Shown here piece after piece: positions 7,186 to 16,159 of a stretch of DNA of 64,000 nt. The translations under genes were made by a program, and so were the position numbers. The notes beneath the pieces are model-generated. The model was not told where the DNA came from. It made no database searches and saw nothing but the letters and a program-made list of their open reading frames with translations. The DNA lies in the NCBI GenBank assembly GCA_021323855.1, contig JAJPKE010000045.1, positions 1 to 64,000 of the forward strand, read 5' to 3'. Source of the stretch: Chloroflexota bacterium (GTDB lineage Bacteria > Chloroflexota > Ktedonobacteria > Ktedonobacterales > JADMIN01). Numbering within the stretch: the first letter of the stretch is position 1; each line of letters begins with the position of its first letter.

Positions 7186-9443
7186 TGGCTGGCGATATGA
7201 AAGGTGCTCGCATGCCCGCGCCAGGGGAGCTACAACCGAGCGGGCAAAAGCCGCGCCTGCGAACGGTCGTTTTGTCGGTGGCGCTGGCCGTGGTCCTGGT
7301 CGTCGTGCTGGTGAGCGTTGTGCCTCGCATCGCCCAATTGGTGGCGCCTCGCACGCCAACCGCCAGCGCCGCTTGTACGCCGCCGCGCGCCACCTTGCCA
7401 GAGAACGCCGCCGATTTCAAGACTGGCTTTATCTATCAGGTCATGCTCGACCGCTTCTTCGATGGCGATCCAGCGAACGATAACCCGCCAGGAGATCAGG
7501 GGCTTGATGACCCAACCCATCAGAACTGGAAGCTGTACTGGGGCGGCGACCTGAAGGGCTTGACGGAGAAAATCCCTTATATCGCCGGCATGGGAGCGAC
7601 GGCCATCTGGATTTCCCCGCCGGTGGAAAACGTGACAACGCCACTGGATTACGGGGATGGCAATGGACCGCAGGCGGGCTATCACGGTTATTGGGCGATA
7701 GATGATTACCGCATAGACCCACACCTGGGCACCTGGGCCGATTTCGATGCGTTCATCGCCGCCGCCCACCAACATGGCCTCAAGGTGATGGTAGATTTCC
7801 CAGGGAACGACTCCAATCCCAACGATCTCGGCCAATTCGGCGCTGTGTATCAGAATGGTGTCTTCCGGGCCGCGTATAATAACGACCCAAACGGTTGGTT
7901 TCACCATACCCCCACGATCAGCAATTTCAACGATCCCTATGATCTGGACTACGGCACGCTCGATGACCTGGCAGATTATGCGCAGGAAAATCCCGCCGTT
8001 GACGCATACCTCAAAGGCGCAATCGCGCAATTCATCGCGCATGGCGTGGATGGCATTCGCTTCGACGCAGCCAAACACATTCCTGCCGGTTGGCTGCGCA
8101 CAGTAGCAGATAGCATCGAGGCCAGCGGCCCGCACTATCTCACCGGCGAGTGGCAGGTGAGCGACCCTACCGACCTGACCTATCCCACCGCCGTGCGTTT
8201 TGCCAATAACAGCGGCATCTCATTGCTCAACTTTTCCATGATGAACGCTATTGACGATGCCTATGCGCGTGGCACCGTGGCCGGACCAGCAGAGATAGAC
8301 AGCGTACTGCAAACAGAAGCGCATGATCTGACCTGGCCAAACGACCAGGCGAATTTCATAGACAATCACGATTTCCCGCGCTTCCTCTCGCTGGATAATG
8401 ACCGTAACGCCTTGCAGGAGGCGCTAGCGGTGGTCATGACGATTCCGGGCATTCCCGTCATCTATTACGGGACTGAGCAGTATTTGTACAACGACACCAA
8501 TGGCGGCGGCGATCCGTACAATCGCCCGATGATGACCAAATTCGACACGACGACTCCGGCCTACCGGCTCTTGCGCTGTCTATCTGCGTTGCGCCAGAGC
8601 AATCCGGCGCTGCCCTACGGCTCATATCATGTGCTGCACCTCTCGCATGCGCTCTACGTGTACCAGCGGCAGTTCGGCCAGAGCGTTGTCGTTGTAGCTG
8701 TCAACAATAGCCCAGATGCAACGATGGTGCGCGCCGTCCAGACGGCGTTGCCAGCGGGGACCTACCGCGACTATCTCGATGGCGCGTTCCGTGGACCTAT
8801 GCTGACGATTGGCTTAGGAGGCAAGTCATCACCGTTTTCCCTGCCGGGCAACAGTATCGCCGTCTGGCAATACAACGCAACTGCCACAACGCCACTCATC
8901 GGCAGCATCGGTCCTGAACTGGCGCACCCTGGCGAATCACTCATCCTGGATGGTCAGGGCTTTGCCGCCGGCGATAGCGTGAAAATCGGAGCATATCAGG
9001 CGAGCGTCACTGCTACTGCTGACTCTATCACCGCGACGCTGCCAAGCATGCCTGGCGGCAGTTATCAGGTGCAGGTGTGCGCAGGCGCAATATGCAGCCC
9101 AGGCTATCCACTCGAAGTCGCCTCTGGGCCGCAAATCCCTGTCAACATCACTGTCAATGGGCTGCCGCCGCTGACTCCTGAACAGCACGTCTACCTCACC
9201 GGCGCGCTACCAGAGCTTGGCGGCGGTAACACGGCGCCCACAGCGGCGATTGGCCCAATGCTCTCCGCCCAGACGCAAGATACCAGCCGTTTCTTGCTGG
9301 TAAACCTGCCAGCCTGTCAGACGGCAACCTTGTCATTCGAGATTGTGGACCTTAGCGGGCGCATAACCGCCGAAAGAACGACACATACCTTGACGATTCC
9401 CTGCCACGGCGAAGGGTCCGCAATGTTCACCTGGGGCGTCTAG
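7185..9443 (+). CDS. Membrane-anchored CGTase-like GH13 enzyme with TIG and CBM20-like domains
   Basis: Likely attacks starch outside the cell, making cyclodextrins or maltodextrins for import. The 752 residues contain an N-terminal membrane anchor (26-48), then the GH13 A/B domains, a C domain, a TIG domain (starting near PLIGSIGPELAHPGES) and a CBM20-like E domain (VYLTGALPELGG), which is the domain order of cyclodextrin glucanotransferases. Catalytic residues are Asp294 (GIRFDAAKH), Glu322 (GEW) and Asp396 (DNHD). The CGTase-type central Tyr is present in AAYNND. Oddities: region I reads DFPGND, with Asp209 where GH13 enzymes carry His, and the E domain lacks its usual Trp after ELG. Transglycosylation versus hydrolysis is uncertain. 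Confidence 0.85.
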   Translation: MAGDMKGARMPAPGELQPSGQKPRLRTVVLSVALAVVLVVVLVSVVPRIAQLVAPRTPTASAACTPPRATLPENAADFKTGFIYQVMLDRFFDGDPANDNPPGDQGLDDPTHQNWKLYWGGDLKGLTEKIPYIAGMGATAIWISPPVENVTTPLDYGDGNGPQAGYHGYWAIDDYRIDPHLGTWADFDAFIAAAHQHGLKVMVDFPGNDSNPNDLGQFGAVYQNGVFRAAYNNDPNGWFHHTPTISNFNDPYDLDYGTLDDLADYAQENPAVDAYLKGAIAQFIAHGVDGIRFDAAKHIPAGWLRTVADSIEASGPHYLTGEWQVSDPTDLTYPTAVRFANNSGISLLNFSMMNAIDDAYARGTVAGPAEIDSVLQTEAHDLTWPNDQANFIDNHDFPRFLSLDNDRNALQEALAVVMTIPGIPVIYYGTEQYLYNDTNGGGDPYNRPMMTKFDTTTPAYRLLRCLSALRQSNPALPYGSYHVLHLSHALYVYQRQFGQSVVVVAVNNSPDATMVRAVQTALPAGTYRDYLDGAFRGPMLTIGLGGKSSPFSLPGNSIAVWQYNATATTPLIGSIGPELAHPGESLILDGQGFAAGDSVKIGAYQASVTATADSITATLPSMPGGSYQVQVCAGAICSPGYPLEVASGPQIPVNITVNGLPPLTPEQHVYLTGALPELGGGNTAPTAAIGPMLSAQTQDTSRFLLVNLPACQTATLSFEIVDLSGRITAERTTHTLTIPCHGEGSAMFTWGV

Positions 9444-9525
9444 CAAAAAGCATGGCTGGCATATTGGCATATTCGGAAATCCCTATCCGTTTGTGTCAGA
9501 GCATCATTTCAGAGGAGGAGAGGGA

Positions 9526-10281
9526 TTGCAGCAACAACGCCTGCTTCAGCGATTGGATGCCATCGCCAGCGCGCTCGCCCACAGCGGCTCTGGTCTCGCT
9601 CTCTTGGGAGTGGGGTCGGTCGGGACTGAACTGGAGCGGCTGGATCAGTACTCCGATCTTGATTTCTTTGCCATTGTTGAGCCTGGCTGCAAGGCTACCT
9701 TTATTGAAAACCTGGCGTGGCTCGAAGCTGTTTGCCCTATTGCGTATGCGTTCCAGAATACTCGCGACGGTCAGAAGGTGCTATTTACGGACGGCATCTT
9801 TGCGGAATACGCTGTCTTTGTTCCGGCGGAGTTGGAACACCTCCCACTCGATGAAGGTCGGGTGGTCTGGCAGAAAGAAGGGTTCGATGCGACCGCCGTG
9901 CAGGCGCCAGCGCCACAACTCGAACAGCATCCGTGCGAGTTCTATCTTGGCGAAGCGTTGACCAATCTTTATGTTGGTCTCCTCCGCCTGCGTCGCGGAG
10001 AGCAGCTTTCGGCGATGCGTTTCATTGAAGTCTATGCTGTCAATAATCTTCTTGAACTGAGTGACCAGATCGAACGGCCAATGCCTGCACGTCGTGATCG
10101 GTATGCGCCGGAACGTCGCTATGAGCACCGCTATCCTGGGATAACGACTCACTTGTCCTCATTCATGCAAGGATACGATCACATCGAAGCATCGGCGCGC
10201 GCCATCCTCGCATTTCTGGAAGACCATTTTCCCGTGAATACGGCCATCAGGCAGCGCATTCTCGAACTGTGTGGAGAATAG
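9526..10281 (+). CDS. Nucleotidyltransferase-fold protein (aminoglycoside nucleotidyltransferase-like)
   Basis: About 251 residues. The N-terminal part carries the Pol-beta-type signature GVGSVGTELERLDQYSDLDF, with the GS motif and the metal-binding DLD. The C-terminal half is helical. I choose TTG 9526 because AGGAGG and a purine-rich stretch lie directly upstream (9512-9524); an in-frame GTG at 9493 would add 11 residues but has a poor ribosome site. Such proteins transfer a nucleotide to small molecules or proteins. The substrate cannot be told, and resistance is only one possibility. Confidence 0.72.
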   Translation: MQQQRLLQRLDAIASALAHSGSGLALLGVGSVGTELERLDQYSDLDFFAIVEPGCKATFIENLAWLEAVCPIAYAFQNTRDGQKVLFTDGIFAEYAVFVPAELEHLPLDEGRVVWQKEGFDATAVQAPAPQLEQHPCEFYLGEALTNLYVGLLRLRRGEQLSAMRFIEVYAVNNLLELSDQIERPMPARRDRYAPERRYEHRYPGITTHLSSFMQGYDHIEASARAILAFLEDHFPVNTAIRQRILELCGE

Positions 10282-10322
10282 CATCCTGCGTTATCCATAG
10301 CTTTGATAGAGACACGTATACG

Positions 10323-10370
10323 GCTATCCGCCATCCTTCGGGTTGGCGAAGCGGAAGGATGGCGGATAGC
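10323..10370. terminator. Long hairpin between convergent genes
   Basis: A perfect 17-bp inverted repeat (10323-10339 with 10354-10370) with a 14-nt loop lies between the nucleotidyltransferase stop and the stop of the opposing NYN gene. There is no clear T-run on either side, so it may be a bidirectional terminator or an RNA-processing hairpin. Confidence 0.6.
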
Positions 10371-10391
10371 TGAGAGGTCAGGCATCGGGCG

Positions 10392-12650
10392 CTACGCGCG
10401 GATGTCGGTGGCGAGCGTCAGGTTGATGAAGAGGTCGCAACTCTGGCGCAGGATCATCGCGGCGGAGTCATCGAAGGCGGCGGCCTCCACGCGCACCCCG
10501 TGGTCCGAGCAATATTCCAGCAGCGGCAGGAAATCGCTATCCCCGCTCACCAGCACCACCGTATCCAGCGCACCGGCATCCACCAGCCGCACGATATCCA
10601 TGCAGAGGTCGAGGTCCATATCGGCTTTCTTGGCCCCGCTGGAGAACGTCTTGTAGTTCTTGGTGGTGATGCGATAGCCCATCCCCTTGACGGCGCTGAG
10701 GAACGCTTGATCTGCGCCGGGATCGGGATTGGTCGGCGCATAGGCGTGCGCGCGAACCAACCGGCGATTGCCGCGCAGGAACTCCAGCAGCTTGCCAAAG
10801 TCAATGTTGATGCGCAGGCTGCGCGAGGAATAGAGCAGATTGGCGACATCCACAAAGATGCCCACCCGCTCGGTGGAGATCGGCGGCAGCATCACCGTCA
10901 TGCTCGGCGGGTACTGCTGGCGGCGCATCTCGCTCAGCAGGCGGTCCGTCTGCTGCTGAATCGCATTGGACACGATATTGGCCAGTTGATTCGAGGACAT
11001 TGGTGGCGTATCGGTGCCGCGTTCAGTGCGGGTCGGGCGCGTCGTATAAATGTCACGCGCGGGTCCGGCAACTCCGCGTGGCTGCGGCCCAAAGCCGCGC
11101 GCAAAACTCGGTTCCGGCGGGCCAAAGGGGCTTTCCGGTCGCTGCATCTGCTGCTGCGCCTCTGCGATATCCCAGGAGGGTTGTATCGCGGGTGGCGTCT
11201 GGCGCGGCGCGGGACGACCATACGGCGAGTAGGGCTGCTCGAAGGGGCCGAAGTTGCCGTACTGTTCAAAGCCATTGCGGTCGCCACGATCACTGCGATC
11301 ACTTCGGGCCGGTCGTTCACGGCGGGGCGTCTCCGGCTCCGCATAGGCGCTGGCTACCCCGGCGATATCTTCCATCGTGGGCGCTGCTGGCGACCAGTCT
11401 GCCATTGCCGGCTCAACCGCTTCGGGCGCTTCCTCACCGGAGGTCGTTGCGTGCGCGGCGCGGCGACGGCGGCGACGACGGCGTGGGCCAGTTGCGCTCT
11501 CGCCTTCGCCCTCGTGTTCTTCCGCTGGCGCGGTAGCTGCCTGCGCCTCATGCGCCTCATGCGCCTCATGCGCCTCATGTGTGCCAGCTTCACTCACCGC
11601 TGGTGTAACGGTTGCGGCGGCTGATTCTGTGGTTGGTACGGTGGTTGCCAGCGCCTCGTGCGCCTCGTGCGCCTCGTGGGCTTCTTGCGTCGCCGCTGTC
11701 ACCGGGGACACCGGCGGGTGCGCCTGGGTATCGCGCAGGCCGAGCGCCGAGACGATATCGTCAATGGCGGTCTGCGTGCGTCGCTCTCTCGTGGGCGCAG
11801 TGAAGAGGTCGAACGGCGACTCCGGGCGCGCGGCGGCTGGCTCCGCCGCCGTGGCAGCGGCGCTCTCCGGTGTCTCGACCTGCTCTTGCGCTTGCTGTGC
11901 TTGCTGTGCCTGCTGGTCCTGCGTCATGGGTGTTGGGACAGCCAGCGTCGCCTCATGGCCATCCGCCTGCTGGCTGCTCAGCCGTTCCGGGCGAACCGCC
12001 GGTGTGGCGAGGCTTGGCGCGCTGCGCCGCTCGAAACGATAGCGTTTGGGCGCAGGAGCCGTCGTGGCAGGGGCCGTCTCGGTCAAAACTGGTACCGGCG
12101 CAGGCGGCACGTATGCCTCCGGCGTCACGGTGGCCGGGACTTCAACGCTGGCGGCTGGCGCAGCCTCGCTCGCCTCCGCCGGTTCAGCGCTGGGCGCGAC
12201 GACGAGATGCACACCGTTCTTGCCATTCTTGCGGTTGCCACGCTGGGCACGGCTGCGTGTGCGTTGCGTTGTGGCGCCTGCGGTGGTCGTGGCTGGCGCG
12301 CTCACCGCCACAGCGGGAGCGGATGTCTGCTGCGTCTGAGTCGTTGGCCCTGCCTGTGGCGCTACGACAGCAGATGTAGTGGGCATTTCAGTCCCCGGCG
12401 TCTTCGCTCTGCCGCTCGCTTTGGGCGCGGCTTTCGCGCGGGGAGCAGCCGCGTTGGTTGCGGTTGGTTCGCTGGCTGGCATGCTTTCCGGCGGAGTTGT
12501 GGCGCTCGTCGTCGTTCCTTCCGGTGGCGTGGCGGCGGACTTGGCGCGCACAGGCCGGCGATAGCGGCGCTGTGGTGCGGCTTTGGGTGCGGCCTCGCCA
12601 GATGTGGTGCCTTCGGGCGCCGGTTTGGTGTTCGAGGTCGGTTGGGTCAT
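10392..12650 (-). CDS. NYN-domain (LabA/DUF88-type) putative RNase with long disordered N-terminus
   Basis: The last roughly 165 of 752 residues form an NYN domain of the PIN-like nuclease fold: GIFVDVANLLYSS with the first acidic residue, KKADMDLDLCMD in the middle and VVLVSGDSDFLPLLEYC near the end. The first 580 or so residues are low complexity: Ala/Thr/Pro-rich, with an eight-Arg run, and two blocks of tandem Glu-Ala-His triplets (coding near 11553-11590 and 11655-11690). ATG 12650 follows AGGAGA at good spacing. The Arg-rich, disordered tail suggests RNA binding or scaffolding, by analogy with degradosome-type RNases. The fold is clear; the cellular role is inference. Confidence 0.82.
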   Translation of the reverse strand: MTQPTSNTKPAPEGTTSGEAAPKAAPQRRYRRPVRAKSAATPPEGTTTSATTPPESMPASEPTATNAAAPRAKAAPKASGRAKTPGTEMPTTSAVVAPQAGPTTQTQQTSAPAVAVSAPATTTAGATTQRTRSRAQRGNRKNGKNGVHLVVAPSAEPAEASEAAPAASVEVPATVTPEAYVPPAPVPVLTETAPATTAPAPKRYRFERRSAPSLATPAVRPERLSSQQADGHEATLAVPTPMTQDQQAQQAQQAQEQVETPESAAATAAEPAAARPESPFDLFTAPTRERRTQTAIDDIVSALGLRDTQAHPPVSPVTAATQEAHEAHEAHEALATTVPTTESAAATVTPAVSEAGTHEAHEAHEAHEAQAATAPAEEHEGEGESATGPRRRRRRRRAAHATTSGEEAPEAVEPAMADWSPAAPTMEDIAGVASAYAEPETPRRERPARSDRSDRGDRNGFEQYGNFGPFEQPYSPYGRPAPRQTPPAIQPSWDIAEAQQQMQRPESPFGPPEPSFARGFGPQPRGVAGPARDIYTTRPTRTERGTDTPPMSSNQLANIVSNAIQQQTDRLLSEMRRQQYPPSMTVMLPPISTERVGIFVDVANLLYSSRSLRINIDFGKLLEFLRGNRRLVRAHAYAPTNPDPGADQAFLSAVKGMGYRITTKNYKTFSSGAKKADMDLDLCMDIVRLVDAGALDTVVLVSGDSDFLPLLEYCSDHGVRVEAAAFDDSAAMILRQSCDLFINLTLATDIRA

Positions 12651-13154
12651 TCAGTTGTCTCCTACTCTCTCATTGGGTCGAGGAGCGCGGAGGTGTAGCT
12701 TGCCGGGAGGTTGGAGGACGCTGGCGTTTGACGGCTCTTACGAATGGTGGCGCACCTGCCGGGCGGCCTGGCGCCGAAGCCAATGAACTATTGAACCAAT
12801 GAGATCATCGCTCGGCGCCGTTTGCTCGCGCTGGCATCAGGTCGTCACATGTGTCAATCGTGTCACATACAGTGTATAGACCACTGTCACATGTCGTCAG
12901 TTGCTTAGACGCGATAGCAACGCGCGCCACCAGAACAATCTGCTTTCACGTTTTGCCGCTTCGTCCCTAAATCGAATACCTCACAACCTCAACCACTACC
13001 ACATCCCCTGCGTTCCGCCACTCCAGCGGAACCGCTCCATCAACAGTACCTCAATGTCTACAGAATCATGTCGGGCTAGTTTTTGGGTGCTGCGCAGTGG
13101 CGCGCAGCGTAGATCGAATCATCCATCCCTTCGCCATTCGGTCGCTATGGACCA
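12651..13154. other. Intergenic region with direct GTCACAT repeats
   Basis: No credible gene in these 504 bases. GTCACAT occurs three times in the same orientation (12844-12850, 12862-12868, 12886-12892), about 200-250 bases upstream of the NYN start. This may be a regulator-binding array for that gene. The remainder (12900-13150) shows nothing I can name. Confidence 0.4.
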
Positions 13155-13943
13155 TTAACGACGGGGAGAACGTTCCGATGTCACCGTGTCAGATGCAGCG
13201 GCGCGGAGCCAGCGCGGCACCAGCTTAATCCCGATAGCCGGTTGGGCCACTGCCTGCGCCTGTGTCTCCATGGCGTCGCCAGTCTGCTCCGCCGATGCGC
13301 GCTCCGTGGTGCTTGCCGGCGACGACGCCTCAGCCGGTTGCGCACGGAGCCTGAGCCAGACCGTTACGATGCGCTGGATGGCCGTAAACGTACTCGTCAC
13401 CGCCAGGATGCCGAGCGTAATGATGAGGCCAAGCCAGGACGCGCCACCGATCATCAGGCCGAGCGCCAGCACCAGGATGCGCTCTGGCCGCGCCATCAGC
13501 CCGCTCTTCAAGCTCATGCCCAGCCCTTCAGCGCGGGCGCGGGCGTAGCTCACCATCAGCGAACTCAACGCGGCGATATAGGCCAGCGCGCTGATCCAGG
13601 TGCGCTCCGCCTCTGCGGGAATGGTGAGCGCGTACAGAATCATGCCAAGCAGCACAATCCCTTCGGAATAGCGGTCGAGCGTGGAATCCAGAAATGCGCC
13701 AAACGTCGTCTTCTGGTTCCGGATGCGGGCCAGCGCGCCATCCACCATGTCAAAGAGTCCCGCAAAGAGGAGCATTGCCCCACCAATGCGCAGATTGCCG
13801 GTGGCGATGATCGCCGCTGCGACAGCGTTCAACAGCAGACCGAGTAACGTCGCCATATTCGGGGTCATGCCAATCGCCGCGAGCGGGGAAACCACCATCT
13901 CTGCGATTCGACGCGCATATTGCTGAATACGTGGACCGAACAT
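13155..13943 (-). CDS. pgsA: CDP-alcohol phosphatidyltransferase, likely phosphatidylinositol-phosphate synthase
   Basis: Joins CDP-diacylglycerol to an alcohol phosphate in the membrane. The 262 residues contain the complete family motif: Asp65-x2-Asp68-Gly-x2-Ala-Arg, then Gly82-x3-Asp86-x3-Asp90. About six membrane segments are visible, followed by a Ser/Ala/Glu-rich tail. The start at 13943 is supported by GAGGAG a few bases upstream; a longer frame to 14006 is less likely. Neighbours encode inositol-1-phosphate synthase and a PimA-like mannosyltransferase, which argues for inositol phosphate as acceptor, as in actinobacterial phosphatidylinositol-phosphate synthase, rather than glycerol phosphate. 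Confidence 0.85.
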   Translation of the reverse strand: MFGPRIQQYARRIAEMVVSPLAAIGMTPNMATLLGLLLNAVAAAIIATGNLRIGGAMLLFAGLFDMVDGALARIRNQKTTFGAFLDSTLDRYSEGIVLLGMILYALTIPAEAERTWISALAYIAALSSLMVSYARARAEGLGMSLKSGLMARPERILVLALGLMIGGASWLGLIITLGILAVTSTFTAIQRIVTVWLRLRAQPAEASSPASTTERASAEQTGDAMETQAQAVAQPAIGIKLVPRWLRAAASDTVTSERSPRR

Positions 13944-14054
13944 GCTGCTCCTCAAATCCGCGTTGACTCTATTGTACACTATCGAATGAAGCTGGCCTAG
14001 AGGCACGCTCTTACCGCTTCGGATGGAAGCGTATGGAAACGGATGCCCGCGACG

Positions 14055-15266
14055 CTACTCCGGCAGGAGCAGTGGCCGCAGCGGCGCCAGGAGCGATTGT
14101 TGTGGTTGCTGAAGGCGTATCGCCACCCGCTGCCCCAATACTTCCTGATAATACGCCTCGACATACCCGCCTACGCGCTCCCAGCTAAACTCTTCGCTGC
14201 GCTGGCGACCCATCACGGCGAAGCGTTTGCGCGCCTCCTCATCGCCCAAGAGATTGCAGATAGCCCAGGCCAACTCTTCGTGCTTGCGCGGCGGCACCAG
14301 CACGCCATCCACCTGATTGCGAATCACTGTGCGGAAGCCAGGGATATCCGAGGCGACGACAGGGCGGCCCGCCGCCAACGCTTCGAGCAATACGATGCCC
14401 AGGCTTTCACCGCCAGTGTTGGGCGCGCAAAAGATATGCGCCGTCGCATACATCGCCGCCATCTGCTCCGCCGGCACCCGTCCCGTGAAGACGACATCAC
14501 GCCAGCCGGCCTGCGCCACCAGCTTCTCGAAAGCGGGACGCAACTGCCCTTCACCGGCGATGATGAAGCGCGTATTGGGATAATGCTCGCGGATATGCGG
14601 AATGGCGCGCAAGAGAAATTTCGCCCCTTTGCGCCGCTCGATGCGACCGAGATAGAGAATATTCAGCTTGCCGTCCATATACTCTGGCAGCGGGGCGACA
14701 TCTGGGCGGAAACGCTCGACATCCACGCCATTCGGGATGATGCGATAATCGCCCGGGAAGAACCGCGAAACGAAATCACGCGCGGGCGCAGAGACGGCGA
14801 TGCGTCCCTGAAGCCGGCGGAAATAGCGCCCTAGGAACGGTTTGGCGGAGGTATAGGCCCACTCGCCGGTGGAGGTCAGGCCGTGGCGCGCATAGGCATG
14901 GAACGTGGCAATATAAACGGCGTTCGACACATTGGCGGAATGTAGCACCGAGAGCGGCAGTGATGAGGCGAACGGCTCATGCAGATGCAGGACATCGAAT
15001 TGTTCGCGCTGCAAGAGTGCGCGGATTTTCCCATAGACATCCGGAGCGAGCGCGATACGGGCGATTGAGCCATTCATGCGCAGCGGCGCGGTCCAGCCGA
15101 GGCGGTAGACGCCGTACTCCACCTGCCGCGCCTGTGGGCCGGTGGCAGGGGTGAGGATACGGACAGTATGCCCACGAGAGCGCAATTCCGTCGCCAGATG
15201 AGCGATATGTTCTTGGACGCCGCCTGGATAGCTCCAGTCGTACGGTGAAACCAGTCCAATCTTCAC
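14055..15266 (-). CDS. pimA: GT4 glycosyltransferase, PimA-like phosphatidylinositol mannosyltransferase
   Basis: Predicted to transfer mannose from GDP-mannose to phosphatidylinositol at the inner membrane face. It has 403 residues in GT-B fold. The N-terminus MKIGLVSPYDWSYPGGVQEH with the PGGV loop, then FDVLHLHEPFASSLPL, ATFHAYAR, GRIAVS and IPNGVDVERF, closely follow actinobacterial PimA. The C-terminal donor domain has LYLGRIERRKG and the GT4 signature GGESLGIVLLEALAAGRPVV. It sits between genes for a PHP phosphoesterase and phosphatidylinositol-phosphate synthase. Pathway assignment is strong by context; acceptor specificity has not been tested. Confidence 0.85.
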   Translation of the reverse strand: MKIGLVSPYDWSYPGGVQEHIAHLATELRSRGHTVRILTPATGPQARQVEYGVYRLGWTAPLRMNGSIARIALAPDVYGKIRALLQREQFDVLHLHEPFASSLPLSVLHSANVSNAVYIATFHAYARHGLTSTGEWAYTSAKPFLGRYFRRLQGRIAVSAPARDFVSRFFPGDYRIIPNGVDVERFRPDVAPLPEYMDGKLNILYLGRIERRKGAKFLLRAIPHIREHYPNTRFIIAGEGQLRPAFEKLVAQAGWRDVVFTGRVPAEQMAAMYATAHIFCAPNTGGESLGIVLLEALAAGRPVVASDIPGFRTVIRNQVDGVLVPPRKHEELAWAICNLLGDEEARKRFAVMGRQRSEEFSWERVGGYVEAYYQEVLGQRVAIRLQQPQQSLLAPLRPLLLPE

Positions 15267-15310
15267 TCTTTGCCCTGCCTCTACAGTATCCTATGCTCGC
15301 AGAAATGGTT

Positions 15311-15350
15311 ATCTCAGACCATTTCAGGTCATCTCAGATCATCTCAGGCG
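15311..15350. repeat. Four 10-bp tandem repeats (ATCTCAGNNC type)
   Basis: Four consecutive decamers, atctcagacc, atttcaggtc, atctcagatc and atctcaggcg, fill most of the 77-bp gap between the PHP and PimA genes, entering the PHP stop region. The exact 10-bp period matches one helical turn. Confidence 0.7.
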
Positions 15351-16159
15351 GTTTGCCCGCGACGCAACAGGAACGTTCGCCGTGACGATGCCTGCGCAAC
15401 CGCCATCTCGCGTTCGTTGGTGGCTGCGCCCCCGTGCTTGATGCGATGCGAGACGAATGCAATGTACTCGCGTGTGCGCCAGAACGTGCCCAACGGTGCA
15501 GTTTCTCGTCGCAAGAGCGAGGCGCGCACATCTGCGGCGGTCGTGCCGGTGAAGATGGTGCGCGCGCAACCTACCGCCGTCGGCGTGTGCGCATCGCTTC
15601 CACCCGTCTCGGCCCAATGATACACCCTGCGCGCAAGCGACATCGCCAACTGCGACGAGCCAATGCCCGCAAAACTGCCGTTCAATGTCTCGATGCCGTC
15701 GGGATGCACATCCGGTTGTGCGAGCAGCCGGTTCATCACTGAACGCTGCACGCTATGCCGGAAGACGCGATTGAACGGGTGTGCCACCACCGCCAGGCCG
15801 CCCTGCGCATGCACCTGCTCGATGCTGCGCTCGATGCTCTGCCCGGGCGCCACCGGCTTCTCCAGGAACAGCGCCAGCATATGCCCCTCGCGCGTGCTGA
15901 TCTCCTCGCCGACGATGACCTCGAAGCGATAGTCACCGCGCGCCACCAGATCGCGTGCGCGGAGCGCGCCCTCTATCGTGTCGTGGTCGGTGATGGCGAT
16001 AACATCCAGCGAGGTATGCTGCTGCGCAAAGGCCAGCACCTCCTCCACCGAGCCGGTGCCGTCACTGTAGTTGGTGTGCATATGCAGGTCCGCCAACCCG
16101 CGACGGCTATGCTGGTAGTGTCGTTGCTGGTCCATTTCATGTGCGTGCTGCGCATCCAT
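15344..16159 (-). CDS. PHP-domain phosphoesterase (YciV/RNase AM-like)
   Basis: A metal-dependent phosphoesterase of 271 residues. The PHP motifs are visible: DLHMHTNYSDGT, ITDHDTIEGA, GEEIST, VVAHPF and GGSDAH. Relatives hydrolyse 3',5'-nucleotide bisphosphates or act on RNA 5' ends. The start at 16159 has GAGGA about 10 nt upstream. The frame stays open to 16336 with a Ser/Thr/Gln-rich extension, but a good promoter ends right there, so that longer protein would need a leaderless message. It lies inside the lipid cluster; whether it takes part (for example as an inositol-phosphate phosphatase) is open. Confidence 0.82.
   Translation of the reverse strand: MDAQHAHEMDQQRHYQHSRRGLADLHMHTNYSDGTGSVEEVLAFAQQHTSLDVIAITDHDTIEGALRARDLVARGDYRFEVIVGEEISTREGHMLALFLEKPVAPGQSIERSIEQVHAQGGLAVVAHPFNRVFRHSVQRSVMNRLLAQPDVHPDGIETLNGSFAGIGSSQLAMSLARRVYHWAETGGSDAHTPTAVGCARTIFTGTTAADVRASLLRRETAPLGTFWRTREYIAFVSHRIKHGGAATNEREMAVAQASSRRTFLLRRGQTA

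Noticed and set aside
11540-11690. Tandem 9-bp CTCATGCGC-type units considered as a CRISPR or minisatellite
   Set aside because: In frame within the NYN gene and encoding Glu-Ala-His repeats; no spacers, so not CRISPR.
10500-12698. Several long plus-strand frames opposite the NYN gene
   Set aside because: They are mirror frames of a GC-rich low-complexity coding region, rich in Arg, Cys and Trp, with no ribosome sites.
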